From: Larus michahellis
Lineage: Eukaryota; Chordata; Aves; Charadriiformes; Laridae
DNA: 64,000 bases
Reading direction: 5' to 3'
Assembly: GCF_964199755.1 (NCBI RefSeq)
Contig: NC_133917.1
Coordinates: 5,399,967 to 5,463,966, forward strand
Part shown: positions 34,809 through 47,458 of the stretch, piece by piece
Layout: each line of letters begins with the position of its first letter
How positions within the stretch are numbered: position 1 is the first letter of the stretch
The notes under the pieces: model-generated
What the model saw: the letters and a program-made list of their open reading frames with translations, nothing else
What the model was told of the DNA's origin: nothing
The model's database searches: none
Translations under genes and position numbers: made by a program

Positions 34809-37800
34809 ACTGCGAAGTGTGTTCTTTCTGCTGATTGCTGTGGTCGTGCCATCTCTTCTGCCTCGTACTTCAGGGACGCGCTGTGGCGATGACTGTCTTG
34901 GAGATGACTTTCTTGGGGATGACTTTCTGTTCCTGCAAGAGTCCCTCCTCTTCCTCCTCTTCCCATGTTCTTGTCTGGGTGTATTTAGTGCAGAGAGATG
35001 CTTTAGGGAAAGGTGAGTCACGCTTTCTAGTCTATAAATTAAGTTCAGGGCAGGTGGGTCCAGTGCGATACGACTGTCTTTGAAGATTGATCCCTGGCAG
35101 AAGCATTGCACCCTGCACAGGATGAAATGGAGAACACTGGTTATAAAGGGCGGTGACATATTTGCAGGAGGTCGCCCGACACAGGGGTAGAGTCACCTCT
35201 GTCTTCGTACTGCTCTTTTTGGAACACGCCCAAGACATGCTTGGTTTTTGGAGGGGGCGCCCCCCAAATTGCCCATCTGTCCCCACAGATGACGGAGGAG
35301 GCCTGGACCATGCACTTAGTCTAGATGGCTTTGCTTCTTCACCTCCTTGACCATGGTAGGGTTCGGCTTGGTCACCAAAACATCAAAGCCGAAACATTTC
35401 CTACAATAGAATTACTGGAATGGTATTTTTAAATTATTCATATTCTTTACAAAAATTACTGAATGGAAACATTTCTCAATTATCAGAAAGTTTTCTCTGG
35501 TTATTTTTAACTGACAGAAAATCCAGTTCCCCAATTTAAAACAGCTGGTTCTTTAAGATAGTTGCTATTAGACGGAAGAGTGAAAAAATAGTCAAAACAA
35601 TCCTCAAGATTAAAAAAAAAAAAAAAAAGTGGGAAGGAAAAATAGCAATTGCGTACCAGGAAATGTTCCTGAGCTTGTAATACAAGCGTTAATGAATAGT
35701 TTGAAAACCATTTGAGATGAACCTTTTCCTTTTGCTACTGTGACAAAATCTGAAGAGTTAGTCCATTCAGCTGTAGCCATAGAGAAACAATAAATGCAGC
35801 CTTCATTTTCCTCTTTGGTTTGCTAAAATTATAGCTAAGAATATTCGGGTGTTGGCTCAAACATGAGGAGGAAAGGAGCTGCCCTTTTTTTGGAAGAGGT
35901 AGTATCATCTTCCTTTCTTCTCTCTGTTATTCAGTCCACTAGAAGATAATTATTCTCCCACGGAAATTAGGCAGTCGCCTACTGCTTCCTCGGTTGGGGT
36001 GGGAGAAGTCACCCTTGCTAATGGTAAGAAGGTGTTTTTGCCTCCTGTCTGCAGTTCACCCCTGAAGCAAGAGAAGGAGGCACTGCAGCTGACAGCCCAG
36101 GCTTGTGTCTTCTCTTGTCTGGGGGCACCTTGGTGTCCCGTCTTTAATGGTCGGGAGGGGAAAGCTCTGGAAAACCTGGGGCTTACTGGGCTTTCAGCCC
36201 TTCGAGGCTGGGAATGTCATGCAAAGCCAGTTCCTGTTTGGCCGGGCCATGGAGGGAGAGCAAGCAAGGGCAAGACCAACTGGTCGAGTCAACCAGCAGC
36301 AGCTGGTGAGGTCCAAACCCCAGGTCCCAAAGCTGTGGCTTTCTCCACCTCCTCTCTCTCAAGCAACCGTCTTTTTGAGGAACAGCAAAACCCACCGAAA
36401 AGCGGCCTCTGAAACAAAGCCAAACCGAGTTGTTCTGGCTATGGATTGCGAAGAGACGGCCGTGCCTCCTCGTAGCCACAGGGAAGACCCAGACTTGGAG
36501 CCATGGTGGTTCCTGGACAGCCGTCCTGTGCACGCCGCCCAGCTCTGGCCCAGAGTGACGTCTTGAAACCATGCAGGGAACTGGTGACGCTCAGGCAATT
36601 AACTGGAGCTGCCTAATGTGCCAGCAGGGACTCTATGCATTGGGCTTGCCTTCTGCCCAAATTCCATTTGCAAGTGGTGAATGCACTAAGCTCAGATGCA
36701 AAATCACCTGCCGAGGTGGGCTTCATCTCCCCTGATTAGAGCCACTTAAAAGGTAGATAAACTGCTGAACTGGGTTTCCTCGTTTGAGAGAGGGGCTTGG
36801 GTGGAGGACTGTCTGCCTCACCCAACCGGAGTCTGACACACAGATGGTCAAAGTTAGATGAGACAGTTTCTACTCTTAGCATAGAAATAACATCTCATGC
36901 CCTTCCCCAAAGGTGCTTATCTTCTTCCTTGCGTCAGCCTTTAATATTCACTTTTTTTAGGTTGCAATTAGAATTTTGCCCCATGAGAGCGGGGAGATTA
37001 GCGATGCCGTGTGACCTGTAATTCTTCATGCGCTGGAGACAGGGAGAACTTCACTGTGACAATAGCGTCTGCAAATCCAGGGGATGACAGGCAGGGTGTA
37101 TTCGTCTGAGTACATGCCGGCGTCTCGCATGGTGATGTCTCCATTTGCGCTAATACCCCTGCCCCAGGCTGCCTGCAGAGCCAGGAGAGGTCTAGTTGGT
37201 GGAGTCAGTAGAGTCTAGAGCTTGATGTATTTCACGCTAAACTGGGTGCCTGTGTTTGGTCAGACAAATCGCCCCATGGAAACGTTGGTTTCTTTCCATG
37301 CAATGAGCCCCAAGCCCCCAGCTCACATGTTGAGCTCTACATGGGAGACATCAAAACTGAGACAAAGATGATTCCACTCCGTTATGGCCAAGAGCTCTCA
37401 TAACTTAGCCTGTTGCCTTTTAAGTCGTAGAGGGTAAACGTCACACTTTGTCATCCCTACTGCCACTGAAGCAAAGGTATTAATGTCTGAAATACAATCT
37501 ATGTCCACAGCGCGACTCTGGCAGAGCACAGCCCTGGTCACAAGCCCGTTGAGCCCAGGAGGTCATCGTTGGCATCTGTCTTCATTCAACTTCTGTGAGA
37601 TGGAAGGATCAAACAAACAGGTTGTTCTGAGGTCACAGTGGTGAGCGAAGCTACAGGTGGGCAATCTTGTCGTAGAGGACATCTTACAGTGCTCAGAACT
37701 ATTTTGGGGGTTTCTGGCAATCTTTGACATCGGTTGTTACTTGGGATATAAAATATCTTGTCAGTGGTAGATAAAACAGAATAAACACCATTGGAGTCTC

Positions 37801-37954
37801 CCGGCATCTGAGTCCCACCATGTTCCAAACTGCCAGATCCAGAAGATCTGTTTGGTCCTTTCTTCCCCCCCTAGACTCTGAGAGGGCACCTCTTCACCCA
37901 TTTTTTTAATTTCTATGGAAGAATTCAGAGACGAACCATGTACTTTCAATGCAG
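34809..37954. other. Intergenic region between the pseudogene and the 3' end of keratin D
   Basis: No gene recognised. It holds a poly-A tract near 35610-35628 and AT-rich stretches. An open frame at 36105-36566 on plus shows no family signature. Confidence 0.5.
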
Positions 37955-37960
37955 TTTATT
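37955..37960 (-). promoter_or_regulatory. Probable polyadenylation signal of keratin D
   Basis: AATAAA on the minus strand with flanks GCACCTTCAATAAACTGCAT, matching the presumed 3' end of gene C. It predicts a 3' UTR of about 815 bp after the TAG at 38774. The UTR contains an A-rich tract on the plus strand (about 38291-38330). Confidence 0.7.
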
Positions 37961-38773
37961 GAAGGTGCAGTGAAAAGCTGGGAAGTCTGAGCAGTCGATG
38001 AAAGAAACTCTGTTTGTGTGAGTACAAGATGTAAACTCAGATTTACACACCAGTAACTTCCCTCAGCATTTTGGGGGTGGGGATGGGGGGGTGAGCTCTT
38101 CTAAAGACCAGCACGCTTTGAACTAGCCACCCCTAACATGCAGAAGCAAATGAAAGTACTACGTATTCATCTGTAAGCAAATTCCACAAAAAGCCTATGG
38201 CTGCAGCGTAACTAGCAGGTGCTTTGAAAGCTGAAATTGCCTTGTTTAAAATTTAAGCTCAAATTTGCAGCTCAGGGTTTCTTCTTACACCAAAAAAAAA
38301 AAAAAAAAAAAGAAACTAAAAAAAAAAAGCGGGGAGCATGCTCTTTGCAGTGCCTCTTGGGGAAGTTAAATCATCTCTCTCTTGTGAAATGCTTTTGGAG
38401 GAGCTGGGAGAAAAAGAGGTGTCTTGTAGGGAAGAACATTGTTAACGAATCTGCTCGTTAAGGGAAAAGCCAGAGAGAGAAGGCAGCGCAACAGGCAAAC
38501 CCTTAAAGCTGCGATAATCTAGACGGTATAAACTCAGAGGAATCGCACTGTGGTGAGCACCTGCCGGAGAAGCTTGCTGATGGCCTTTGGGGTTGGGGAC
38601 TCTGAAAACATAAACGTGGTGGGGTATGTATCGGACGCTAATAAATGTGGGAATAGGCTCCATGGCAAATGTTGCTGCTAGTGGGCAGAGAAACTATCCT
38701 GCATCATCTCGGTGGTAGGACCTGCACGTCTGAGCGTTGCTCTCCGATGTTGCCACCTCCCCAGCCGATGGCC

Positions 38774-41700
38774 CTATGGGACAACGCAGGGGTCTCTGAC
38801 AACCCCGAAGTTCCCCACCACGCCGTTGTTGCACCCCACCACTTCAGGGCTGTTGGCAACGACCACGGGGGAGCCCCCCAGCTGCCTGATGACGCAGCCT
38901 TGGTTTCCAAAGCTGACCACCCCACCAGCTTGGCAAGCCCCCATCCTAGCATTCAAGCCCCCGTTTCCCGTGCTGATGACGGTGCGGGCTGGGTACCCCC
39001 CGCTCCGGGAGCTGAATCCCCCATTTTTGCAGTTGACCCCTCCGGCTTGGCAGTACACCTCTGGGACACACTGCTTGGCCACTGAGCTAATGACTCTCTT
39101 GGGGTGGATCCCAGCGCTCCGGGAGCTGAATCCTCCGTTCTGGGAGCTGTGTCGTCCGGACCGTCTCCCCAGGGAGCCGTAGCCACACGCAGCCCCGTTT
39201 GCTGCCAGCATCCCGCAGTCGTCGGGGATATTGTAGCCGCTGCTGACCACAGCTGCAAGACAGCCCACAGGATCAATTACTGAGAGAGGAAAACTGGAAG
39301 ACTCACAAGGCAAGCTGTTTCATGAGCGACAGAACCGACCAAACCTGATTTCCTCTAGATTAGTCCAATGTATCTGAGCCCCTGCTCCTTCCAACTCCTC
39401 CCCCGTGTCCCAGCACATCCCCTCACAGATCCTCCCGGTTCCCACGTTGCTCATCTGGCTGGTGGCAAATTCTTTCCCGGGTTTAGCGCACAGGGGTGCG
39501 TTGCCTGGTGGGTTCACCAGGACACCTCACTGTTGCCTCCGAGAGTGAAGGGTCGCAAATTTGACCTTCCCCCCTCCATCCAAAAGCTGGGGGGAGTTTT
39601 TTGAAATTTGGAGGTATTTGGGATTTCTGTGACTAAAGCGTCAACATCAGCCTCGGTTGAAATGGAAAGGGAGGCAGAGGGAGCTGGGGTAGGCAGATAC
39701 TCCGTAAACTGCCTTTCCTAAAACGAGAAACCCTCATGGCTGTAAATCTTCAGGCTACTTACACACGCTCACCGGGTTCCCCACACATATCCTGTAAGGG
39801 GAGAGAAGAGAAATGCACGTTATCCTGTTAACCAGTTGCAGGCACATCTAGAAACCTGACGTTACTCATAACTTCCAGCCATACATCCAGCCCACTTAAT
39901 CCCCTGTTGTAACACGTCTGACTGTCCCTAGGCCAGGAACTGTTTTTGCTGGCACAAGGGTGGCCTGTGTGGCCTCCAGCCATCTCTCCAGCCCCAGTTT
40001 CTGTGAGCCTGGGAGGATCTTGGAGCAGAAGAATCCAGTTGGGAGCTAGAATCATTCTGGCCGCTGATATACAGGAGAAAAGGGAGAAGGTCTCTGTCAC
40101 CCACCTGCTCTCTTCACCCTCCAGTAGAGTCTTATACGTCGCAATCTCAATATCCAGGGCCAGCTTGACATTCAGCAGCTCCTGGTAATCCCGCAACATG
40201 CAAGCCAGCTCGTCCTTGGCCTTCTGGAGGGCATTCTGCAGCTCAACATGCTTCTCCCGAGCATCTTTCAGGGCACAATCCCCACGCTGCTCAACATCAC
40301 AAATGGAGGTTTGCAGGCAGGAGACCTGTCCGAGGGGAGGAGAACAGTGGAGGTGTCTTTAAGGCTTTGTTTCCTAATTCCTGGACATTCTGGTTTGGGA
40401 TTAATCCACTCTTCCAATCGTAACCAGAGGAAAAAAACACTGGCTTCCCTTCTCTCTATCCGCTTTTCAGCTATACACTTTCCAACTACAGCCTAGAGCA
40501 GGTTTGAGTCTACTAAAGGCCAATGCGTCATTTTCCCCCATATCTGAGCTGTCCTTCAATACATTCCCCTTTCCAGAAACATCACCTCTGGGCTTCTCTT
40601 ACCTGCTTCTTCACGTTTTCCAGTTCACACTGCAGCTTCTGTATCATCCGGGTTAGCTCTGAGATCTCACACTTGTTGCTCTGCAGATCATCGCAATACT
40701 TGCCTCTCTTATCCTGAAGCTCCTGAAACTGGAACCAAGAAAGAAGACGGTCATCGTTTTTGACCTGCAACCTGCTAAGTTGCCAGGCAGACACCCAGGT
40801 TGCTTCATACTCACCCTGGTTTGGTAGAAAGCATCAACTTCTTCTTTGCTCTTCTGAGCTATTTCTTGGTACCAGCATTCAACGTTCTTGATGATGCTTT
40901 CCATGTCCAGGTCTCGGTTGTTGTCCATTTTCACGATGACTGACGTGTCGCATAGCTGGCGATCTACCTGAGCTCGTTCCTACAGGTTGGGGAATGGCTT
41001 AGTCAGCTGTTAGCAATTCTCAGACTTTGTAGGGCTGGAACTAAGAGCCACACTGCTCAGCTGATGGGTATAACAAGTCAAGAAATGTCCCTCGGGTTGG
41101 CTCAGCAGAAAACCCTCCCTGCTGGATGAGTTGCCACATGTCAGCTGCTGACCTACATGCTGACCTGCAGCAATTCTGGCCACATCAAGGGCAAGGAATT
41201 TGAGTGACTTAACCCTTGGTATCCTGTCATCTTCAGCTGCTTTACTGATGTTAATGACAGGGTTAAGCTGGTAGTTTCTTTAGCTCTAATCAGACAACTG
41301 CAATCCGGAGTAACGAGACAGACGCATCTCTTTTCTCAGGGCTAGAGTTAAGACCCAGCCAATTCATACCTGGAGCTGCATTAAGAAAGGGGGAACCACC
41401 CTATATCCAGCGTAATCATGCTAATATTCTATCAACTTTGTGGTTCCATGCTTTCAAGTATTCAGGGCTTGGGATGAGGGATGTCCAAGAGGCATCTCAA
41501 GCAGCTGAAAGATGAGACAGCACTACCAAACTCCTGGGGCGGACCAGAGAAACTCACCTCCTCAAATACACATTTCAACAGCTCCAACTGCCTTCTTAAC
41601 AGATCCACCTTCACCTCCAGCTCTTCCTTGTTCAAAAAGATACAGTCTGCATCCTGAAAGAGAGGAGACACGTTCCAGCCCCATCTCACCGAAAATGTTG

Positions 41701-44205
41701 GAGAAACTCACAGAAGACAGAGGCAGCCCCAATAAAACAGAAACGTGTTTCAACAAGATTTCAAGAGTAGAAAGGTGTGAGAGGGTGAGTCAAGATGCCC
41801 TGGTGTCTCCTAAAGGAAAATAAAACCATGCCAACGTGACTTACAGGGATTAGTTTATTTATTACTTAGGACCTAGCTACAAACTCAGAATTGACTAATG
41901 AGTATTTAAACATAATTTTTTAATATTGTTCAAATGATTTCTGCTTTTCTGATGTCCAAGAATAAAGGATGTGGAGAGACGGTCAGAAAATAACCAGCGT
42001 CTTAGACACCAGGTATTCCAGCATGACCTCTCCCACTCCGTCTCCCTTCCACAAATACACCCTCCCATTACACTTGAAGAATGTGCTTGGGGTAAGAAAA
42101 CTATTGCTGTAGTGCTGATGATGTAAGCTTTGAGGATACATTATTTTTACTTACTACTTGCATTTGCCTCTTTTTCTGACCCTGTGCCTCTTCACAGGCC
42201 TCCCTCTTTCTGCTCATTGGAACACTTTTGCCAGGCATTTGCTAATAATGCATGATTTCTGCCAAGCTTTACCCCAGATAAACCTATTATGGGTGTAATG
42301 ATTCATCTATTTTGAGCTGCTCACCTTTTTGAGTGCCACAAACTCATTCTCCACAGTTGTACGCCTGTTGATTTCCTCTTCGTATCTGTTGGAAAAGGAG
42401 AAGAAAAAAGGCTGAGGCAAGCAATGCCATCAGAGACAGAGACATTAACCGTCAGGTATAAATAACAACCTTCGCTTGCCCAGAGACTGCCATCAGGCAC
42501 CGCCAGATCAGTGTCTGGAGACCAGGCATTATACCGTCCCAAGATCAGAAGCTTCTTCATGAGCAACAGCATTAACAATGCAAAGAGTTTGCAAGTGAGA
42601 CAGAAGAATGTGACATCCCCAAAGGGGATGTGCCACATGTCTGGGAGGCATTGCCTGAGCTGAACCAGAGGAGGAGTGATATGCCAACGGCTAAAGGAGA
42701 CCTGAAGGTCCTTACTTGCACTTGAACTCCTCCACCAGCTGGCTGGTGGCACATTCTTCGCTGCCCAGTTTTTGCTTTTCGCATAGCAAGCAGTCCAGGC
42801 GCTTCCGCAGGTCGCAGATGTAATTCTCGAAGTACAGTTCAAGGTTTTTCCCTTTCTTTGGCAGGACGTATTGCTGCAGGAGGCCCCACTTGGTCTCCAG
42901 CACTTTGTTCTGCTGCTCCAGGAATCGGACCTGCAGGCCAAAAAATAGCAATTCTTCAAATAAAGAGAAGAACGCGGTGAGTTGACGCCTGGTTTAACTG
43001 TCTGCTCTCACCTAAGAATAGTATTTTCGGGAAGTGAGAGGCGATATGCCACAGTGATTGTAAATCTATCTGCCCTTATTTAAAAGTCACGTCTCAATTA
43101 TTTAGAAATCTGAAAGTCACATGTCTAAATCTGCCTTTCTCGCCAACGAATAGAAATAAAGCTCCTCTGGAGGTGCCGCTGATGTATTTTTGGATGAGAC
43201 TGAGTCCCCAGAGGGTGGAACCTGTTTGTCTTTGTGTTTTCTACAAAGGGATCCTAAGGTGACAGCTCAGACTTACCCATCTAACGTTTAGGTGCCTGAA
43301 TCAAGATTAACCTCATTTGCCTTCAGGAATGTCATTGGAACCATCGCTATATTTAAAGACAAAGTGGGGGGAAAGGGTCTAATACAGTACAGAAGATGAG
43401 CCCATCGGGGCTGTAACTTCCAGCTGAGCTAGAGCAAGGCTGCAATGAGAAATCCAGCCTTGAACTGAAGCCGTCCAGAGAGGAGACACTTGCAAGAAAG
43501 TCCAGTGCTACCGTGGCCATGATACAAACACCAGCAAATACTAGGACCAGCGTGCAGCTGAAACGAGCCCTTCCGCAGTAACGAAGATCCCAGTCTGCAC
43601 CAACATGGCTCTGTGGGGACCTGGACCCTTGTGTGGACCCAGTTTGGGGATTCATGGCACCAGCTGGGCTGGGGGGTCAGAGGGGGGGTTTGGTTGTGTT
43701 TCATTTTTCTGGGAGAAGTGCGAGTACGGAGCAGGTTTGCACTCACCTTGTCGATGAAGCAGGCAAATTGGGTGTTGAGGGTCTTGATCTGTTCCTTCTC
43801 CTGGCAGCGTATTTCATGTTCCAGCGGGTCGACCCCAACGCAGAGGGGCTTCAGAAGCCGCTCATCGATGCAGATACCTTGGATGCCATCCGCCTTGCGA
43901 TCGGGGTAGCCCCTCACAATACTATATCCCCTGGGGCCGCAAAGGCCAACCCTTCCTCCAACGCTACCGTAGCCTACGCCTCCAAAGCCGAACTCCCCAA
44001 AACATCCAGTACCGCAGACCCCATTGACGTAGGAAATCCTCCTGTTTCCACCCAGGTTGCAGACGCTCCTGCTGCTGTAGGCACCAGCTCCGCATCGGCC
44101 GGGTTGGCAGGCGGAGGCGGCGTAGCTTCGACCACAAATCTCCGAAGCTGAACTGAAGCCTCTTCGTCCCAGGACGGATCTCACTGTAGGCGCCTGTCTG
44201 CTCAT
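38774..44205 (-). CDS. Type II keratin D, complete, cysteine-rich
   Basis: Nine exons: 43747-44205, 42716-42930, 42325-42385, 41558-41653, 40815-40979, 40603-40728, 40105-40325, 39763-39791 and 38774-39252 (TAG). They join in frame to 1851 bp, 616 aa. The start [20 protein letters not shown] follows a TATATAAGG by about 95 bp. Head (1-135) is Cys/Gly/Tyr-rich with [18 protein letters not shown]1 is [15 protein letters not shown]. Rod (136-448) runs from [26 protein letters not shown] to [15 protein letters not shown]. Exon 8 is 29 bp. The tail (168 residues) has nine Cys and two diverged copies of a block containing NGGFSSRS.G...R.VIS, plus a repeated CQAGGV. It should form obligate heteropolymers with a type I keratin, and the Cys suggest disulfide cross-linking in hard tissue. 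Exon 7 is unusually similar to that of gene E. It is closest overall to C. Bird gene nomenclature is uncertain. Confidence 0.95.
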
Positions 44206-44300
44206 CGTGGCTTATTTGAAGGTGGAATATGAAAGTTTAGGGGAAGCTCTTCTGCAGGAGAGGAACAGAGATCCCGCTGAAGTGCCACAGTGATGCTACC

Positions 44301-44384
44301 CCTTATATACATTTGGGAAGCTGGCCTTGATAGGATCAGGACATTAATTTAAAGCGCTTAAGGGTTTGGTTTGCCTGGCAGCAA
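44301..44384 (-). promoter_or_regulatory. Promoter of keratin D: TATATAAGG and GCTGCCAGGCA element
   Basis: TATATAAGG on minus (44301-44309) lies about 96-104 bp upstream of the ATG. TTGCTGCCAGGCAAACCAAA (44365-44384) lies at -160 to -179 and includes a perfect AAACCAAA match to the keratin AARCCAAA motif. Confidence 0.7.
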
Positions 44385-44516
44385 TAAATGCTCCTCAAAA
44401 TGCAAAACAGCATGGCAAATACTAACTACTGAGGAAATAAAAAGGAATCTAAAACTGCTCTGTGTGCAAGTTGGCTTAGAATATATTACGGTTTGAAGTG
44501 CTCCCCTAACTTACGC

Positions 44517-44534
44517 TAATTATAGTTTAGCAAA
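44517..44534 (-). promoter_or_regulatory. Conserved upstream element (TAATTATAGTTTAGCAAA) of keratin D
   Basis: An 18-bp block 312-329 bp upstream of the ATG. It differs from the copies of C and E by one base each. Confidence 0.6.
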
Positions 44535-45104
44535 CATTTTTGAAGAAACTCTTTGTGATTTGTTTGCTGTGTGTCGTTTGGGGTTTTGTGTCTCATGGGT
44601 TTTTGTGTATGATGGCATGTTTTGCAGACTTGCACTTTGTGGGGGTAATTTCACAATCTCTCCTTTTTTCTCTCACCAGGTTTGTTTTGGGTGCGGAAAA
44701 GTAACAAAAAAAAAAAACACACAAAGGAAAGTCAACAATGGAAAAACACCGTGGAAGTTGTGTCGTGATAGTTGGATCATTTCTGTGCCCGAAACACCAG
44801 CAAATTCACTGAGTTATGGGTCTGGATTCATGTGCAAGGACTCAAAATGCCCCTGAAAAACATCCCCATGCAGCATTTCACACTGACCTTCTCTTACCAC
44901 ATGAAACACCACCGAAACAGAGCAGGTTGCATCCAGGAACTGAGGCATATTTCGGTTTTCTTACTCAGTTTATGTGCAGTCAGTGACATTTTCCCTTGAG
45001 TAACGCTGCAGATTCTTAGCCTGAAGTCCATTCGACACAGTTAAATCTTTGGCCCTTACTATATTGGAGCTTCTACCAAGCTGGATGTCAGAGACCTTTT
45101 TGAT

Positions 45105-45372
45105 TCACCTTCTGGTAGTCTCTACAGGGAACAAAAAAGGAACAGTAGCACATTTCAGCCTGGTGAGATCCACCTCATTCAAGAAGCGACAGCTAAAAGT
45201 TGGGTGACTCTGCCAGACACGTCCTTGACACTCGATGGAGAGCCACCTCCAAGACAAACAGCCCCTGGGTCCGTGCTCAGGGGAGCTGGGGTGATTCACC
45301 ATCCGCAGGCGCTGGTCTTTCTCCATCAACAGAGGAAGTCTTAATGAGTAGATTAGAGTGGACACCAGGGAT
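45105..45372 (-). repeat. Unclassified dispersed (foldback-like) repeat, copy 1
   Basis: On the minus strand it carries a core around ACTTCCTCTGTTGATGGAGA and GGTGAATCACC. This matches the core of copy 2 on the plus strand at 47311-47370. Boundaries are approximate. Confidence 0.5.
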
Positions 45373-47284
45373 GGCTTTGACTCACATTGGCAAGGTGAAT
45401 CTCTCCCTCTCTCCTAATCACCAGCCCCAGGAGGTGAGACAGTCAACCTATCTGCCAACCATCTCGGGGCCTTCTCCACACCGACATTTGGAAAGTCAAA
45501 ACAATAGGGCTCTTTCAGCTCTTTGAGAGCAAATTGTTTGGGAGAAAAATAGACATTATAGTGCCAACAACTAAATGCCCTCAGCCTTTCCTAACTGAAG
45601 GGGAGCAACGCGTGGAGAAGTCTGCGTGTTCTACACACACCATGACAGTATCTGGAGTCACCCACTAACTCTGTTCCCTCATCCTCATTAACCCCCTCCC
45701 AAAACATTTTCCAAGGGTTACGATCAGGCAGTGCAAATCATGAAAACATGCTAAACCTCCTTAAAACATTAAACTTTCTAATGTTACGTTCTTAAAAAGA
45801 AGACATGCGCACCGAAACCATAGGACGTGACTGCAGCACCGAGACTCACGAGGCTATTAATTGAACGTGTAATTGTGAGTTTGAGGGGCTGGTGGTATAA
45901 ATTAGTTGTGTAAACTGATAGTTTTGCCCTATACAAATGGGATAATTCAACGTATTTACAGCATGACTTTCAGATTATACCTTTGTTTATAGTATTTTAG
46001 GCTCACAGTTCATACTGGGTTGCCAGCACAGTTGGCAGTATCAGCTGAAACAAATATTAAAGACTTCAAGCTAAAGCTTGTAACTTCCCAGATCCTTTAA
46101 GTTCTAAACAAAGATTTATCAGAAGCAAAATGCATATTTGAACCCAAAGATGAGTACAAAAGGCAGTTGTTATGAACTCTATATAGGGAAATTGCATCGC
46201 GGACCAGAAGCCAGACTGAAGGCTGGTGTGCCAGCGCTGCCTTTCTGCACCCCATAATACGCGTCGGCGGCGTGGGAGACACCTGGAACGTCCCAGAGAC
46301 GGCAATTAAACATCTATGAACCAACCCTACTGCAGCAGCCCCAGGTCCAAAACGCCTCACCAGAGCCACTGGCTTCCTGAGAGGTAAGGGGTTGGGGGCG
46401 TAAATTATCCAGTGTTGGGTAAAATTTCTGTGTTAGCCAAATCCCTCTTGTTGCTCCCGAATCCCAGGGAGAAGGCACCTATGCAGAAGGGTCACTTAAT
46501 GTCTTTCAGGCCTTTCTGAGGAATGACGAGTGTTTTGCCTGTTGGTACATAAGACCTCAAGAATTGGCAATTATTTATTGTGAGTATGGACGTGGGAAAT
46601 GGGAGAGTATTCTCAAACAAAATTGGCACCTTTTTGACTCAAAAAAGAAAAAAAAGGAGGGGAAGGACTGAAGAAGCAAAAAAGGAAAATATTTTGATGA
46701 GGGGTTTGTTGAGTCATTTTGACAACTTGCAATCTGTCCCTTTGTCAGCATTCTTCTCCCTGAATGTGCTGCTGAAAATGGAATTCATTATAAGAACATG
46801 TGAAGTTCGCTAATTCGTTTGTTGCCTCTGGAGATGAATCCGAACTAGTTCTTAAAATATGTTTTATGCGATAGTCTCAAAGAGCTGTGCTCCGTCTCTG
46901 TAATTATCCGCAGCCATAGAAAACTCATTGCATTTAGATAGGACAATAGCAATAACCTCCCTGTGCTAACACCACTCGATAGATGTAAGATTGGGTCATA
47001 ACACATATTTTTATACACACAGTTTCTTGGGCTGTGTAGACTCCTGTCCACGTCATTCATGAGACATTAAAGAATTTATTTGCTTAGTGCAGCCTGGTTC
47101 CCTTGTATCCTAAAGCCAGCGTTGTCCGAGGGAATTCAATGTAGTAATGTATTTTTACCTCTCATTAGCCTACATCTGCTCTATGTTAGAAGTTGAGGCT
47201 GGGATTTTCAAAGGATGTTCCTCATAAAATTCATCAAACACCGGGCCTGGGTGCACCTTCCTCCCTACTTCAGCCATCAAACTG

Positions 47285-47458
47285 GCCATGTATTCTAATT
47301 TCCTCTTTGAGACTCCCTCTGTGGCTAATGGAAAGAGATAGGCATCTCCAGACGGTGACTCATCGCATCCGAAAATAGGCAGCTAAGGCAGGTGGGAGGA
47401 ATCCACCTCTGGAGGGACTCACCTCGCTTCTTATTGACTACCAGAGGCAGTCTAGACA
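47285..47458 (+). repeat. Unclassified dispersed (foldback-like) repeat, copy 2
   Basis: The left arm (ACTCCCTCTGTGGCTAATGG, AGGCATCTCCAGA) is imperfectly reverse-complementary to the right arm (CACCTCTGGAGG, ATTGACTACCAGAGGCAG). The unit could therefore fold on itself. Copies 1 and 3 share the GGTGA(C/T)TCATC core. Confidence 0.5.
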
